Shown here in pieces: positions 33,091 to 45,144 of a stretch of DNA of 64,000 bases; position 1 is the stretch's first letter, and each line of letters opens with the position of its first letter. The translations under genes and the position numbers were made by a program. Under the pieces are notes generated by a model. That model worked only from the letters and a program-made list of their open reading frames with translations. It was not told the DNA's origin and did no database searches. The DNA is from Bursaphelenchus xylophilus (Eukaryota; Nematoda; Chromadorea; Rhabditida; Aphelenchoididae). The DNA lies in contig CAJFCV020000006.1 of assembly GCA_904066235.2 (NCBI GenBank), forward strand, positions 7,750,001-7,814,000, in the 5' to 3' direction.

Positions 33091-34158
33091 CGACCCCAAC
33101 TCAAACCTCCAATCCGCGGTCCTCGTCCCAGCGTCATTCCTTCAATCCGAATGCCCCCCGGTATCGATTATGTTGTTGTCGAGTGAAGACCTTCACCATT
33201 ACCTTCTGTATCATCGAGATCTTCTTCATCTGCTTCATGCTCATCGCCATATTACCCGACCTCAGCTCTCGAGCATGTAATTTAGGGACCGAAGAGGCCT
33301 TGGGAAAAATGATGGACAATTACACCATCAACTTCACAATCGATAACATTACTATCAACAGTCTCTTGTAAGTGCTTTCCGTGCAGTTTGTTGTCTAAAG
33401 GACTGATTGATTACGTAATCGGGATTGATACGGTATATTTATGATAGCATTGCTGTTTGGACACAAAACGATCTTGTTAATGTACTCTGATTTTTCAGCG
33501 ATATGGAAGCGCTGCAGGTGATTGGATGCAAGATTAACGGGTTGTGGTTTGCCTGGGCCTTGCTTCAGCTCATTTCCATTAATCTTGCCTTTTATGGATG
33601 CAAAAATATCAAATGGAAATTCGTTTTACCTCATCTTATTTTTCGGTGAGGAATGTTTTGTAATGTCTAGAAAAACGGAATTTGTACTTCAAGAGTGGCT
33701 CGTTCCAGGTTAATGTGCACATTGTTATTAGTGTTTTTGTTGACTTTACTGATTGTTTCCGTCGTTTCTTACGAAGATGATTCATCGCTGAATGGATTTC
33801 TGATGATGGTTACGGTCCTGGGCCTTTTTTGGGTTACAGCTTTGATTGTGAGTAAATTAAGATAATTTTAATTTAGCTAATACATGTTTAGGCAGTCCAA
33901 ATTCGATGCATTGAATTCTTGAAAAAGTCAGCGGAAAGTGGATACAGTGTTACGATAACTCGAACTTTTGGCCCGCCAACAATCTCCTTATCGGATAGGG
34001 CCCAACTGGAGAATGCAATTGTAAATCGAGAAGCCAAACCTCCCGAATACAACCCCAACCTCAACGCAATCAGCGAAGAAGAAGTGACTCCCGTCAATGA
34101 AGAGGTCTCTGTGCCCTCGAGGAAACTCCCTCCCCTCAGGCACACTTATCGTCCTTAA
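33091..34158 (+). CDS. Four-transmembrane protein with PPxY tail (LAPTM-like), 5' exon not found
   Basis: Exons at about 33091-33368, 33500-33647, 33715-33848 and 33893-34158. The first begins at an acceptor (TTTGCAG) without an ATG, so an upstream start exon is missing from the model. Four hydrophobic segments are visible: FTITFCIIEIFFICFMLIAI, LWFAWALLQLISINLAF, LLLVFLLTLLIVSVV and FLMMVTVLGLFWVTALI. A CCCRVK motif precedes the first, and N-glycosylation sites (NYT, NFT, NIT) lie in the first loop. The cytosolic tail has KPPEYNP, a PPxY motif that binds Nedd4-type WW domains. Topology and PY motif resemble lysosomal LAPTM4/5 proteins, but the match is loose, so another nematode tetraspan family is possible. 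Confidence 0.55.
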
Positions 34159-34159
34159 C

Positions 34160-34990
34160 TATTCTTAATCGACGCCTACAATTTTTTTATTGATGGGGTA
34201 AATGGCAATATCAGTGAGTCTCAGAGCATCCCTACCGTATTATGACGTCACTCCGCTCCGAGGTCACGTTGAAATGTTTTTTGATGCTTTCATAATAAAT
34301 ATTTTAATAATGCATTTTGTTGCCAGTCTTACAGTCAATTCGGTTCTTTAGACTTTACAAAACAGAAAGATACTCTTTGGGTGATCCAATGAGTAGGGCG
34401 CGAGACTAATTGGAAGTGGCGTTCATCTGATAAAGACTGTTACTGTATTTAAGTGTCGGAGGAATGCAAAAAATGAAGATAGCCCCGGAAAAATCACACG
34501 GTTATGATGTCAGGAAGGGTTCAAAATGTTTCATTCATACAGCTCGGCTTTTATACCGCCAAAGAATAGAAAATAAGGAGTCGCCCGTTGATTCTGGATA
34601 GAGGTCATGTCACAACACACAAAAGTCGATCAGTGCGTCGTAAATGAACTTCGTTTTTTGATTCGTGGTATTTCCCCGATGTTTCATTTGATGGAATGAA
34701 ACATTTTCCTTTCGTTCTGACCCCTCAAAACTCCCTACTTTTTACTGGATGAGTACTAATTAAGGTTCAAAGCGGGAGTTCCAGGAATCCCTTAAAAGGA
34801 CTGTAATCAAACATCAAACTTTTCTGCACACAGTATCCCTCTCCTCTACAGACAACTACATCCCAATTCAACTTTTCAATCGTTATCATTACGCACCTGC
34901 TCTCCACTACGTACGCATTAAACAAAAACTGTGCGATAAAAGATTTTTTTACTTTATTGATAACAAACCATCATAGATAATTAACAAAAG
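34160..34990. other. Intergenic region, no feature recognised
   Basis: About 830 bases between the four-TM gene and the small ORF at 34996. AATAAA-like sites occur near 34293-34303, suitable for 3' end formation of the four-TM transcript. I see no other gene or repeat in it. Confidence 0.4.
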
Positions 34991-34995
34991 TAATT

Positions 34996-35229
34996 ATGTC
35001 TGAACATACGTTTTTGGTTGGCTGGGTTCAAAGAGAAACTCGAGACGAAACACAAACGCTTACAATTCCCGAAATGCCATGTGAGCGACGATTTTGTAAG
35101 AAAAGGGACTTATTTGAAGAGATAATGATCGATCTCAGATATGGAACGAATCAAAAGGCACTTGGATTAGGTTGGAAAACAGTAACCGGTACTGGAATCC
35201 GGACCGCGAAAGATACGATAGACCTATAA
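34996..35229 (+). CDS. Small hypothetical ORF
   Basis: A 77-residue ORF beginning MSEHTFLVGWVQRETRDETQ, with an ATG in an A-rich context and AATAAA overlapping the stop region (about 35228-35233). It is charged, soluble in appearance, and has no recognised domain. It could be a short gene, an exon of a longer one, or chance. It is convergent with HMG-CoA reductase. Confidence 0.3.
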   Translation: MSEHTFLVGWVQRETRDETQTLTIPEMPCERRFCKKRDLFEEIMIDLRYGTNQKALGLGWKTVTGTGIRTAKDTIDL

Positions 35230-35467
35230 TAAATGGCAGAGAAATGAAATGATAGAACCCTATTAACAGAAAAACAGAAACCGGGCATACTCAAGACACC
35301 CGACATCTGAAATGGAAATTGCAGCACCAGTAAAACCTGATAGTAGATAATACAGTACTCGAAATAACAAGAAAGGACAGTAATTACAAAAGACAGAATA
35401 GTTAAAATAAGCTATTGATAGACTAGAAAGGATTGCTAAACTCGCCCAAAGTGGTCAAGAGAGCAGC

Positions 35468-37478
35468 TCAGAATGTGCTCGAGCAATTAACCGGGGCGAT
35501 CGACTTATATGCCCGTTCAAGGGGTTTCACATCAGGTATCCTCGTGATCTGATTTTCCTCCACGATGCGAGGAAGACTGGCAGTTGATCGGTTGAATTTG
35601 AGATGGGTCTTGACCAGATCTTTGGAGCATTGACTGGCCAACAGAGACAGCTCGCCAGCTAAGACAGTGGCACAAATAATCTTGGCTAGTCGTTGGGCAT
35701 TGGCTCCTGGTTTGGTTGGGTGAGCCCCCGCACATTTCAACATCTAAAACATTAATGATTACAACTATATCATCAAAAATCAAAAAAGATATTTACAAAA
35801 CTTACGCTTAACGCATTCCTTTGGGCTTCAAGGATCGTTCCTCCTCCCACAGTGCCAACCTCCACACATTTCATTGAGCACGAGATATGAAGATCACCTT
35901 CAGAAGTCTTCTCCATCATGGTGATACACATTGAGGAGCTCACAACTTGCGCCGCGTCTTGCCCGGTGGCCAAAAAGATTGCGGCGACAACATTGGCAGC
36001 ATGGGCATTCCATCCGCCAATAGTAATTCCAGACGAACTTCCGACCAATAGCTTTGCCTTGGCCAGGTCAACCATCTCATCCACTGATGTCTTCAAAACA
36101 TCTTTCACTGTTTTGGCTGTGAGTTTAGCCTCAGCATGCACGGTTTTCCCTCTTCCCTTTATCCAATTAATTGCAGCCGCTTTCTTGTCGGCGCATTGAT
36201 TTCCAGAAATGGAAATGTATTTAAACTTGTGGACATTTCTGTCGATCGTATTCATGGCCGCTTCCACAGCTTTACTGATCATGTTCATTCCCATGGCATC
36301 ACCAGTTTGAGCAGCAAATCGGAGATGAACATAATTTCCTTGTAGATCCACACTTAATTCAGTCAAACGAGCAAACCGACTGGTCGATTGGAAGGCTTCC
36401 TTGATCATCTGATAATTCTGGGGGGCGAGAATCCATTCCTTGAACTTGCTGAAAAAGTGCTGATTGTTTTGAGGAAGTCAAGAGATACCACGCATCAAGA
36501 ATTTTAAAACTTACAAGGCCTGCTCGACTCTCTCGAATTGGATGACGGGAGCCCTTGTCATGCTGTCTTTTTCGACGAACGCAGTCACTCCAGATGCCAA
36601 CGCACTACATCCTCGGTTGGTACTGGCCAGAAGAGCACCTTCTGTTGTGGCCATCGGGACGTAAATATGTTCTCCATTCAATAGAAGGGGACCCACAGCT
36701 CCGCAAGGAATTGGCATAAAGCCAATTACATTTTCGCAACAAGCATTTAAGACCTGGAAACTTAATGATAAACCACAGCAATTAAATTACAAAAGCGTCC
36801 TGAAAAACACTCCAAGAATTTGATGCCCCAAATCTTACCTGATCGTAATTGTAATTGCCGTGTGGAAGGTTATCTAGGTTAACATTACTGGCATGTTCGA
36901 CGTATTTTCTTCTGAGTTCGACTGCTTTAGAAGGAGAGACCAATTTCTCGAGATTTCTGTGTTTTTCCGTTCCATTTAAGAGTTTCTTCAACACTTCCGA
37001 AGACTTTTCATCTTCGTCCGCGGGAGAAACTGTAGGTTGAGGTTCTGGTTCTTCGGTCTGCGTTCCCGCGTCCACATAATCTGGTTCATCTAAGGAGTCA
37101 CGCGAGTCCTCTGAACCTGCAATAAAAGTTCAATTCTAATTAATAGACCTTTAAAGCAGTAATAAGTAAAATTCTGCGCTATCACAGTAATACATTGAGT
37201 AATAAACACGGTCACAAATGATCACAATACCAGAAAAACTACACAAATAATTAGAAAACAAACTACCTCCTACGTAATGGAGAAATAATATTCATAAAGA
37301 ACAGGAAACCAAAACAAAACTTACTGCAATCAATAGAGAAAGTAGTCATCTTGTTGCCAGCATTCCAATATTCAACCAGATCCATCAATTCTTTGGTTAA
37401 TTTATGGCCATCCTTCGCCACGACCCCATGTTGGGATAGAATATCCTGAACCTTGACACCCAGATCCAGTAAGGTCAT
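35468..37478 (-). CDS. hmgr-1: HMG-CoA reductase, catalytic domain only
   Basis: Reduces HMG-CoA to mevalonate with NADPH, which in nematodes serves isoprenoid rather than sterol synthesis. Exons: 37325-37478, 36839-37116, about 36515-36753, about 35806-36447, 35468-35743. Conserved motifs are [63 protein letters not shown] and THLKFNRS, which holds the catalytic His and an AMPK-type Ser. The chosen start ([18 protein letters not shown]) follows a TATAAAAG box by about 60 bp. The N-terminus upstream of the catalytic domain is a soluble acidic segment of roughly 140 residues; no membrane or sterol-sensing domain is encoded between the TATA box and the catalytic core. The splice between exons 3 and 4 is the least certain part. 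Confidence 0.93.
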
Positions 37479-37536
37479 CTTGGTGTTGGCTGGAAAGAGT
37501 CTGTCTTCAACGTTTCCCAAACGTCCCTCAAGCCCA

Positions 37537-37544
37537 CTTTTATA
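37537..37544 (-). promoter_or_regulatory. TATA box of the HMG-CoA reductase gene
   Basis: TATAAAAG on the minus strand, about 60 bp upstream of the ATG at 37478 and 3' of a GC-rich block around 37600-37620. Position and sequence fit a core promoter, which supports a transcript start between it and the ATG. Confidence 0.6.
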
Positions 37545-38007
37545 CTCGGTCGTCAAAAACAGCGACAAAAAAAACATTCTCGCGAGCACACTATCTTCGG
37601 AGGGGCGGCGCCCCAAAACACGGTCGGAACATTTGAGTGTAACGGTCGCGGCGCATTTCACATGAGCAGTAAGAACCTTATCTTATCTATTACTGTAGCA
37701 CCAAGTCAGTTGTGAGAACTTGAGCGGATCATTTAGTCCATCTCCTAATTCGGCCTCGCGCAGATCAAAGAACCATTCAAAATGTGAAATTTCCCAAATT
37801 CCATTACAGTTCGGAGTGGAAAAAACAGAAAATGGTCGCTAGTGGTCTTTAAAAATTACAACTTTCAATGTTCTCGAATTATAGTGTAATGTACTCAGGA
37901 ATTTAATGAACCCTAGTAAAAGATCGCGAAATAACGATGCAAATAGATCCCCAAGTTCCTTTACGATTAGAATGACCTAAATCTCCCCACTTTTTATACC
38001 TAAAATC

Positions 38008-38013
38008 TTTATT
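38008..38013 (-). terminator. Polyadenylation signal of the 73-residue protein gene
   Basis: AATAAA on the minus strand, about 77 bases downstream of the stop codon at 38090-38092. Confidence 0.55.
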
Positions 38014-38089
38014 TGTATATATCTGCCGATTTTGAGTAAAGAGAAACATGTCTCATCTTCTGCATTGCCTAATCCTTCATTCCCTTTCC

Positions 38090-38349
38090 CTATTTTCCCA
38101 AACAAAATCCATAACGCTTACCACTACCTTTTTGACTATCCAAAGCAAATCGAAGACCTCCAAATGATTCTTTTCGACCATTATCCTAAAAACAGAATAA
38201 AGTCAATGACATAAAAGACTCACCTGAAGAACACTACGACTGAGGAGATCCTTCTGTTCGGCTAATTGTTTGACTACGTATCGCTGAAAGTCCTTGGTAT
38301 CTTTGAATCCATCTACTATATTGTCTATGGCACTTCTTCCTGGATCCAT
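38090..38349 (-). CDS. 73-residue hypothetical protein (two exons)
   Basis: Exon 1 (38224-38349) and exon 2 (38090-38185) are joined by a 38-base intron in phase 0 and end at TAG. The protein begins MDPGRSAIDNIVDGFKDTKD and ends SGKRYGFCLGK. The first 40 residues look helical and amphipathic (FQRYVVKQLAEQKDLLSR); there is no signal peptide or membrane segment. I do not recognise the family. A downstream AATAAA and the divergent start of GPANK1 241 bp away support a real, compact gene. Confidence 0.6.
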
Positions 38350-38589
38350 CTATGGCCTATTATATGGCCGGGAAACCCTGGAGGAAGTATATGTGAATAA
38401 GTCAAAAAATTTTCACTTGGCCATAGCCAGACAAGTATTTGGAAATTCTCGAAGAATTATTGACAGCCTGAACGGAATGCCATAATGCTAATATTCGTTT
38501 CGGGACCATATTAAATATTTCACAAAATCTTTTCTCGATCGAAATAAAAAGTTTTTCCAGCCGGCTGGCTAGCCAAAAGGATAGATGGA

Positions 38590-39890
38590 ATGTTCGCCCA
38601 TTTACAGTCTAATCATAAAAGAATTAGTTTTGTGAAGGCTAATGAGGAAGAACTGAAGTCGATTGAGGACAAGAATGAATCCAATTTGGATGGAACCGAA
38701 GTGCGGGCATTTTATGAGAGTGTAATTCAAGAGACATCTTCAAGTAGGTTTCTTTTTCTGGTTTGGATTTTATCGAGGGGTTATAATTACTCTTTGTGTG
38801 GTATAAGGTGATGTGAGTGCGTTATAATATTTTTAGATAGGCCTCCTGAACAAGCGCTAATCTGTAAATCTTCAAATCAAACAAGCATTCATCGAAGAAC
38901 ACACGTGACGAAGAAGCCGACTGATAAGGAAAAATTAAACTTTTCTGATAGAGATATTCGTCTCTTCCTGAAGGCTGTAAACGACAATGAAATTCAAAAA
39001 GTGAGCGAATATCTGGCCAAAGGAATTGATCCAAACAGTAAAGATTGCCACAACTGGTCAGCGCTGATGATAGCTGCGGCCGAGGGTCATGCAGAGATGG
39101 TGGAGATGTTATTGGAGAATGGGGCTAATGCTGGTCATAAATGCGGGAAATTTGATTCGATATCCTTGGCCAGGACGAAGCGGAAACCGGAAATAGCAGA
39201 CATGATAGACAGTTACAGGTAAGGGAAACCGGGTGATTCAATATAGATGACACCATCGATCTTTAAGAACATGTTCTTATCAGTCGTATTATTAGAATTG
39301 AAGGTGGTCTGACCCTTTATGGCCTTTGGAAATCGATGCACTTCGAAGGAGCCATTTGAAAAGTTTTTACTTTTGGAGAACTGATGACATAAAACAAATA
39401 TGTGATACTCACGTGATGACTATTTTTTTTCAGAAACCCTAAAGAACAAGATCCCGGGCCTTCATCGTCAAACGAGAAGTATTATTGCGAACTTTGTGAG
39501 ATCACCTATTCTGAGGATGCGCATGAGACGTCGATTGTTCACATTGTCAACATGAAACGACGCCCGAATAAGGGATTTGCTTACGATATTCCCATGAGTA
39601 ATTTTGGATATGGATTACTCAAAAAGAAAGGTTGGACTGAGGAATCGGGGCTTGGAAAAGAAGGAGAAGGAAGACAATATCCGATAAGGACTATATTGAA
39701 AAGGGATAGAAAAGGATTGGGAGTTGAAAAACTTCCCTCGAAAGTCACCCACTTCAAAAGTCTTGATCCTGCTGCCGTGAAACTCGTAGAGAAGAAACCA
39801 AGAGGATCTCACATTAAGGAGATGCATAGGCAAATCGACCGAAGGAAGAAACGGGAAGAATCCATCAGGAGGATGCTAAACTCTGATTGA
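38590..39890 (+). CDS. GPANK1: G-patch and ankyrin-repeat protein, GPANK1-like
   Basis: Three exons (38590 to about 38742, about 38838-39218, 39434-39890). After an acidic N-terminus come two ankyrin repeats (NDNEIQKVSEYLAKGIDPNS, WSALMIAAAEGHAEMVEMLL), a small C2H2-like finger (YYCELCEITY...H...H) and a G-patch (SNFGYGLLKKKGWTEESGLG). The C-terminus is basic. This order is that of vertebrate GPANK1 (BAT4). G-patch proteins usually activate DEAH helicases in splicing or ribosome assembly; the target of this one is not known to me. Confidence 0.88.
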
Positions 39891-40887
39891 AATTCTATGA
39901 TGTTTAGTATAATTTTCGAACGATAAAGGTGCTGAGGCTATGCCTTGCTATTAGACAAATGAAGAAAAAAAGAATGGTGCAACAATTCTACATTTTGGAG
40001 ATAGGCTTGAAAATAGATGTCTCAAAGACTAAAAAATGGAAGGGAACTTGCATAACTTTAAAAAAACACGAAAACAAATTGTCTATTTGTTTATATAGTA
40101 CTTATTAGTGTCACGATTACATATTTTGAACATGTTGTTACATGAAGGTATTGAGACGGTCCCAGAACGAAAACAAGTCAAAAAAATCAGCAAATCACAG
40201 CGGTTTCAAATGCACTTTTGAGAAAATTTTCGGATAAAAAGAATGATTCGCGCGCAATTTGCGGGACCAAGTTATACGATAGAACCTGTTTAGGAAGGAA
40301 TCGTACCTTATCAGCAGAAGTATGATATAAAAAGTTACCGCAGTCCCGCTCAACAACCCTAATTTGCGGTGTTGGTTTCATCAAAAGCTGAACTCTATAA
40401 CTACGCCATCAATTTTTTTTTAAAATCACCGTATTCCCGTATTTGACAACTTGTTGCACGAGTTTTAAAATACGGGTTGTTTTCGGCCACAGACAACATA
40501 TTTCTAAATCCGACCAATTTTGTAAATCTTTACGCCATTATATCAGTATAGTAATGCTCTTTCTTAGTCTCTGGTCGGTGTTCAATCCATTGTTACAAAG
40601 AAATCTCGTAAAGTTACCATTCAGCGCTCCGCGAGCTGCCGCCAGGCTTCAAAAGAAGACAAAACGAAGGAAACTTTTTTTCCTTTCTTGAAACCACTGT
40701 GAAATTCTTTTTTTCTGTAAGCCTAGGGGCGCCTATAGAGGAGCTTAGGCCGGTTGCTATCACACCGAGCAACAGTCTCTAACAACAAAGGGAGATCTTT
40801 TCAACTCCAATTTCAATACTTTTTACGCGTCAAACGGGTGTTTTTTTGGCCTAATTTTGATTGTTTTAGGTTATAAGGCTCTTTAAA
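39891..40887. other. Intergenic region, no gene recognised
   Basis: About 1 kb upstream of importin 7. Small ORFs here are short and of mixed composition, with no family resemblance. The stretch just before the importin ATG has a TTGTTTTAG acceptor (40861-40869) that could accept a spliced leader. Confidence 0.5.
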
Positions 40888-43800
40888 ATGGAGCGACAAC
40901 TTATTATTGAGGCTTTTAAGGCTACCACTAGCGCAAATGGACAAAAAGAAGCAACGGAATTTTTAAATCAGGTACTATTTTCGTTTTATAATTTTTTACT
41001 TTAGGTTAACAAGTCAAATGAGAGTAAATGACTGTTTCAGAATAGTTCTATGATTGGATTTACTAGCCTACTGTTGGATATTGTTAGTGATGAGACTGTT
41101 GAGCTGGCCGTCCGTCAGGCTTCAGGGATATTCCTCAAAAATCATATACGGGAGTTGTGGGTTTTGGATGCTGATGAGGTTGGCAAGAAGTTACCAATTG
41201 CCGAGCAAGACAAGGTGGCTATTCGACAGGTTATTGTAGCGAAAATAATTAGTGCCCCTGAGGCTTTAAAGTAAGTTTTTTTATGAAAAAATTATTTCTT
41301 TTGTTTAGGGTTCAACTCTGCGTTTGCATGCAGTTTATTCTTCGTCATGATTTCCCTGAAGTTTGGCCAGGAATTGTCGATGAGCTACTGAGGCTGTTCA
41401 GTTCTAACGAAGGCGCCGCCTGGTATACCGGACTGCTTATTACCCATCGGCTAGCCAAGATCTTCGAGTACAAGAGACAAGTTGATAAGAAACCTTTTTT
41501 GGAAACGATGGCCCGATTGTTACCTGTTTTTTATGCACGATTTGCTGCTATAATTGATGATCAAAGTCAGGAGGCAAATGTGTTGCAGAAGTTAATGCTC
41601 AAGATCTTTTATTGTTTTATCCAGGTATGGTTCATTTTGTTGAAGTAATTTTTTCGCTTTAGTTTTCCCTGAGTACGGATGCCTTAACCCCGGAGTCGTT
41701 TGGCCACTGGTTGGCTCTTTTTGTTAAAATTGTTGAACGAGATATCCCTACTGAAGTCGAGCAAATCGATTATGAAGACCGTGACGAGACCATTTGGTGG
41801 AAATGCAAGAAGTGGGCTTTGAAGATTATCGAGCGGGTTTTCGAAAGATATGGCTCTAAAGGCCACGTAGAAGCTTCTTACAAAGAATTCGCTGAATATT
41901 ACACGAAAAATTATTTGGCTCCCGTTGTTACGAGTGTCTTAAAGGTGTTGGAGAGGTATATCCGAAAAGAATATGTCACCAACCGAGTCATGTATTTGAG
42001 TATTTGCCATGTGGCGGAGGCATTAAGCCATGGGTCTATTTGGAAATTGGTGAAGCCCCATTTGGATGTAAGTGTTAATTTTTCTCTATCTTTTATTTTT
42101 AGGTTATCTTCTGCGACATTCTTTTCCCCTTGATGCAATTTACGGATGTTGACCAAGAATTGTGGGAGGAGGACCCCGAGTCTTACCTCCGAGAGAAACA
42201 AGATTGCTTCGAAGAGGTTCGGTCCCCGGCTTCTGCAGCCATCCGTTTCTTGAATGCCGCGGCGAAGCGCCAAGGAATCCTCCTTCCCATTCTTACCCAG
42301 GTCATTACCAAACTCCAAAATGAAGAATGTGGACCCCACGATCTTGATGGATCCCTTCATGTGATTGCTGCATTAGCCCCAACTCTTTGTGAAGACAGAA
42401 GGTACAAGAAGGATGTTGAGAAACTAATCATCCAGAATGTCAAACCACGAATCACTCATCCTGCCAAGTTTGTTAGGGCTCGTGCTTTAACAGTTATAAA
42501 GGAAGCCGCGGAAGCACCTTTCAAAGATCGAATGTTCTTGGCCGATTTGGTAGAGACTATCACTCAGCGACTAAAGGACCCCAATGAGGAACTTCCAGTC
42601 AAGTTTGAAGCCGCGATTGCCATACAATCCCTTGTTAGTAATCAGCCAGACAACGTGGCCGCCTTTGTTAAACCTCGAATTGGAGATCTTCTTAGAGAAA
42701 TATTGAGGTTACTGGCTCAACATAATCTCGAAGATTTGCCTGCTGTCATTGAAACTCTTATCGAAGCATATTCCGATGATGTCATTCCCGTCGCTGAGAT
42801 TGTTGTCTATGAGTTGGTGAGAACTTTTTGTTGTGATCATGTTTTATGTTTAGGTGCAAGTTTTCAATCAATTGGCCAAAGCTGACGACGGGTCTGCGCT
42901 AAATGAGAACAGCATGACCATAATGGGAGTGCTGGCCACATTAGAAACTATTCTTCAGTTAGTGCATGATAGCCAGGAGGCATTGGACAAGATTGAACCG
43001 ATTGTGGCTAATACTGTAGCGGAGATTTTGGATGCATTCGCCGCTGATTTTTTCGAAGAGGCGGCTTCTTTAATCGACTGTCTGTTGACCCATCGGATTT
43101 CACCTCAAATGTGGGTCGTCTACGACAAGCTTTTGGATGCCTTCGAAGCAGAAGGAAGTCTTTTCTTTACAGGTACGCTGTTTTGAACAAGTAATTTCTT
43201 ACGTGCGTTTAGATTCAATGCCAGCCTTCGCCAAGTTTGTCACCAAAGATCCAGCGGCATTCATGGCGGATCCTCAGAGATTACTTCGAATGTTAGTGTT
43301 GATAGAAAGAGTACTCAATGATGAGGAATGCGGCGATGATATTCACATGTACGCTGTGAAAATGTTGGAAATATTGTTGAGTCACTACAAAGGCCATCTT
43401 GATCAAGTTTATCCCCAAATTATTGCTCTAGTCATGAAGAAGTTATTGGCCGAACAGACTGAATTCGAAGACATTCATGCTCAATGTTGTGTTGTAAGTA
43501 CATTTTCTAGCCATGATAACCTAATTGGGTTTATGTATAATTTTAAATCTTCTGAGATTTAAAAGGCCTTTCTTGGTTATCTCTGTTTTATTTGGATGAT
43601 GAGTATCATTAAAACAATTTAATTAGTACAAAATTAAAATTTTGGAAGTTCACACTAACTAAAGTTTTTGCCGCCGAAGAGTGGACTTGGTGTCACAAGT
43701 AACCCGATCTCGCACTTGGTGAAGTTAGGGTACTTTTTATGATTTTTTTTGCCGTATTCTTAACTTAACTGCCGACTCGTATGGGAAGTGTTAAATAAGT

Positions 43801-44728
43801 ATTTTTCATATTCGTCTTTAAGTTGTCAGGGGTTGTATTCTTGCAGACTCTAATCGAGGCCTTAAATTACAATCAGCAGTTGTTTATTCAATTAATTTCC
43901 CAATACGAACCGCATCATGCCAACAATTTCAACTGGTTCTTTGAATATGTTTACACTCATTTTGCCAACTTCAATGGAATCCACGATCGATCTGTTCTTC
44001 TCTATGCTCTCTTCCTGGCCTTCAAGATGGACAAGGCGATTCGGCCATCCATTGTTAACACACAGCCTCAGAAGTTGATGGAAGTTATTATCAAATTATT
44101 TGAGGATATTCAAAAATGCAAGAAACTGATTCATGAAGCTGATGACGACGATTCTGATGATGATGACTCGGACGATGATGAGAACGAAGAAAGAGATGCT
44201 GATCTTCAAGACTCAGATGATGATATCAACGAGAATGAACAAGAATATATGTTATCCTTGGAGAAGAAGATGGCTGCTGATGTGTCTGACTCGGAATGTA
44301 GTGAAGAGAGACATTCTTTCGTAGAGGCTACTGAATTGGAAGAGTTTGAGACTCCATTTGACGGAGAGAACCCTGCCATTAATGTTCATACTCTATTTAT
44401 GGATGTCATGAATGGTGAGTAATGTTTTCGGATGCTTTCTGAGTCTCCAATCTTTTTATGGACAAGCTGTTTATCAGTCTTTGGGTAAACGTGTTGCGCG
44501 CCTTCCTATTTTTTATTAATTTATTTGTTTTCAGACCTCGAATCGACGGATTCTCCGCTTTACAATCAACTCCTGGCTATCCCAGAAGAAAAGAAAACTC
44601 AATTGAAAGATCTAATTCAGCTATGTCATCAAGAGAAGGAGGCCCTCAGGTCACGCCAGCTCAATTCCTCGGGTGGATACAACTTCAACAACTCCGCTGA
44701 CGTTCCTTCCAACTTTGCTTTCCAATGA
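40888..44728 (+). CDS. IPO7: Importin 7/8-type karyopherin beta
   Basis: Nuclear import receptor made of HEAT repeats. ATG at 40888 (MERQLIIEAFKATTS) and about ten exons at roughly 40888-40972, 41041-41270, 41310-41623, 41663-42068, 42103-42813, 42855-43172, 43213-43494, 43847-44413 and 44535-44728. An N-terminal importin-beta fold (VRQASGIFLKNHIRELW) binds Ran-GTP; the middle has FCDILFPLMQFTDVDQELWE and EDPESYLREKQD, hallmark sequences of IPO7/IPO8/Nmd5. Near the C-terminus is a strongly acidic run rich in DDDS/DDD, also typical of the family, followed by DSPLYNQLLAIP. IPO7 carries ribosomal proteins, histone H1 and SMAD/ERK cargo in other animals. The intron at 43495-43846 is longer than the others and holds nothing recognisable. 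Confidence 0.92.
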
Positions 44729-45144
44729 AATACGCGGAATTAATAATTGTTTGAATTTTGTTACATGTTTTTGTTGCTGTTTGTCATATCGTCATAAATT
44801 TACTTACAATTAGAGTAATTACAAAATCGGATTATCGTTTATGGCCATAAATTATGTGCACCCCCGCTATTTTACAGCAGGTATAACAAGCTTTCTCCAA
44901 AATGTTACTGAATTCAGAAGCGAATTCAAATTTGGTTTTGAAAACGCGTTTTTGTTTGTTTTGTGCCGAATGCCAAAAACCGATTGGCATTCCGATATAA
45001 CCGAAAAAACGTTTTTCCTCGCGCGAGATCGCTTTTTGTTTTTGGAAAAAGTATATATAAACATTTTCCGCCTTTTTTATGTTATTAATGTCGATGTAAC
45101 GTAATTGGTGTTAATGTTTGATTTTTTTTGCAGAATTGAAGGCG
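44729..45144. other. AT-rich gap between importin 7 and the macro-Deltex gene
   Basis: About 400 bases with an open but T/F-rich frame that I do not accept as coding. A 9-bp palindrome lies at 44968-44976 and 44984-44992 (GAATGCCAA, 7-base loop). The end is a run of T and CAG at 45133, a strong acceptor 11 bp before the next ATG. Confidence 0.45.

Noticed and set aside
36447..36520. Possible frameshift at the HMG-CoA reductase exon 3-4 junction
   Set aside because: A run of C near 36420 makes the frame hard to fix by eye; the protein motifs on both sides are normal, so I treat it as a splice/reading uncertainty and not a mutation.
39900..40880. Small open frames upstream of importin 7
   Set aside because: Short, without conserved features or splice partners.
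44841..45104. Open frame just 5' of the macro-Deltex gene
   Set aside because: Phe-rich translation of AT-rich DNA; the strong T-rich CAG acceptor at 45133 followed by an ATG at 45145 is a better start.
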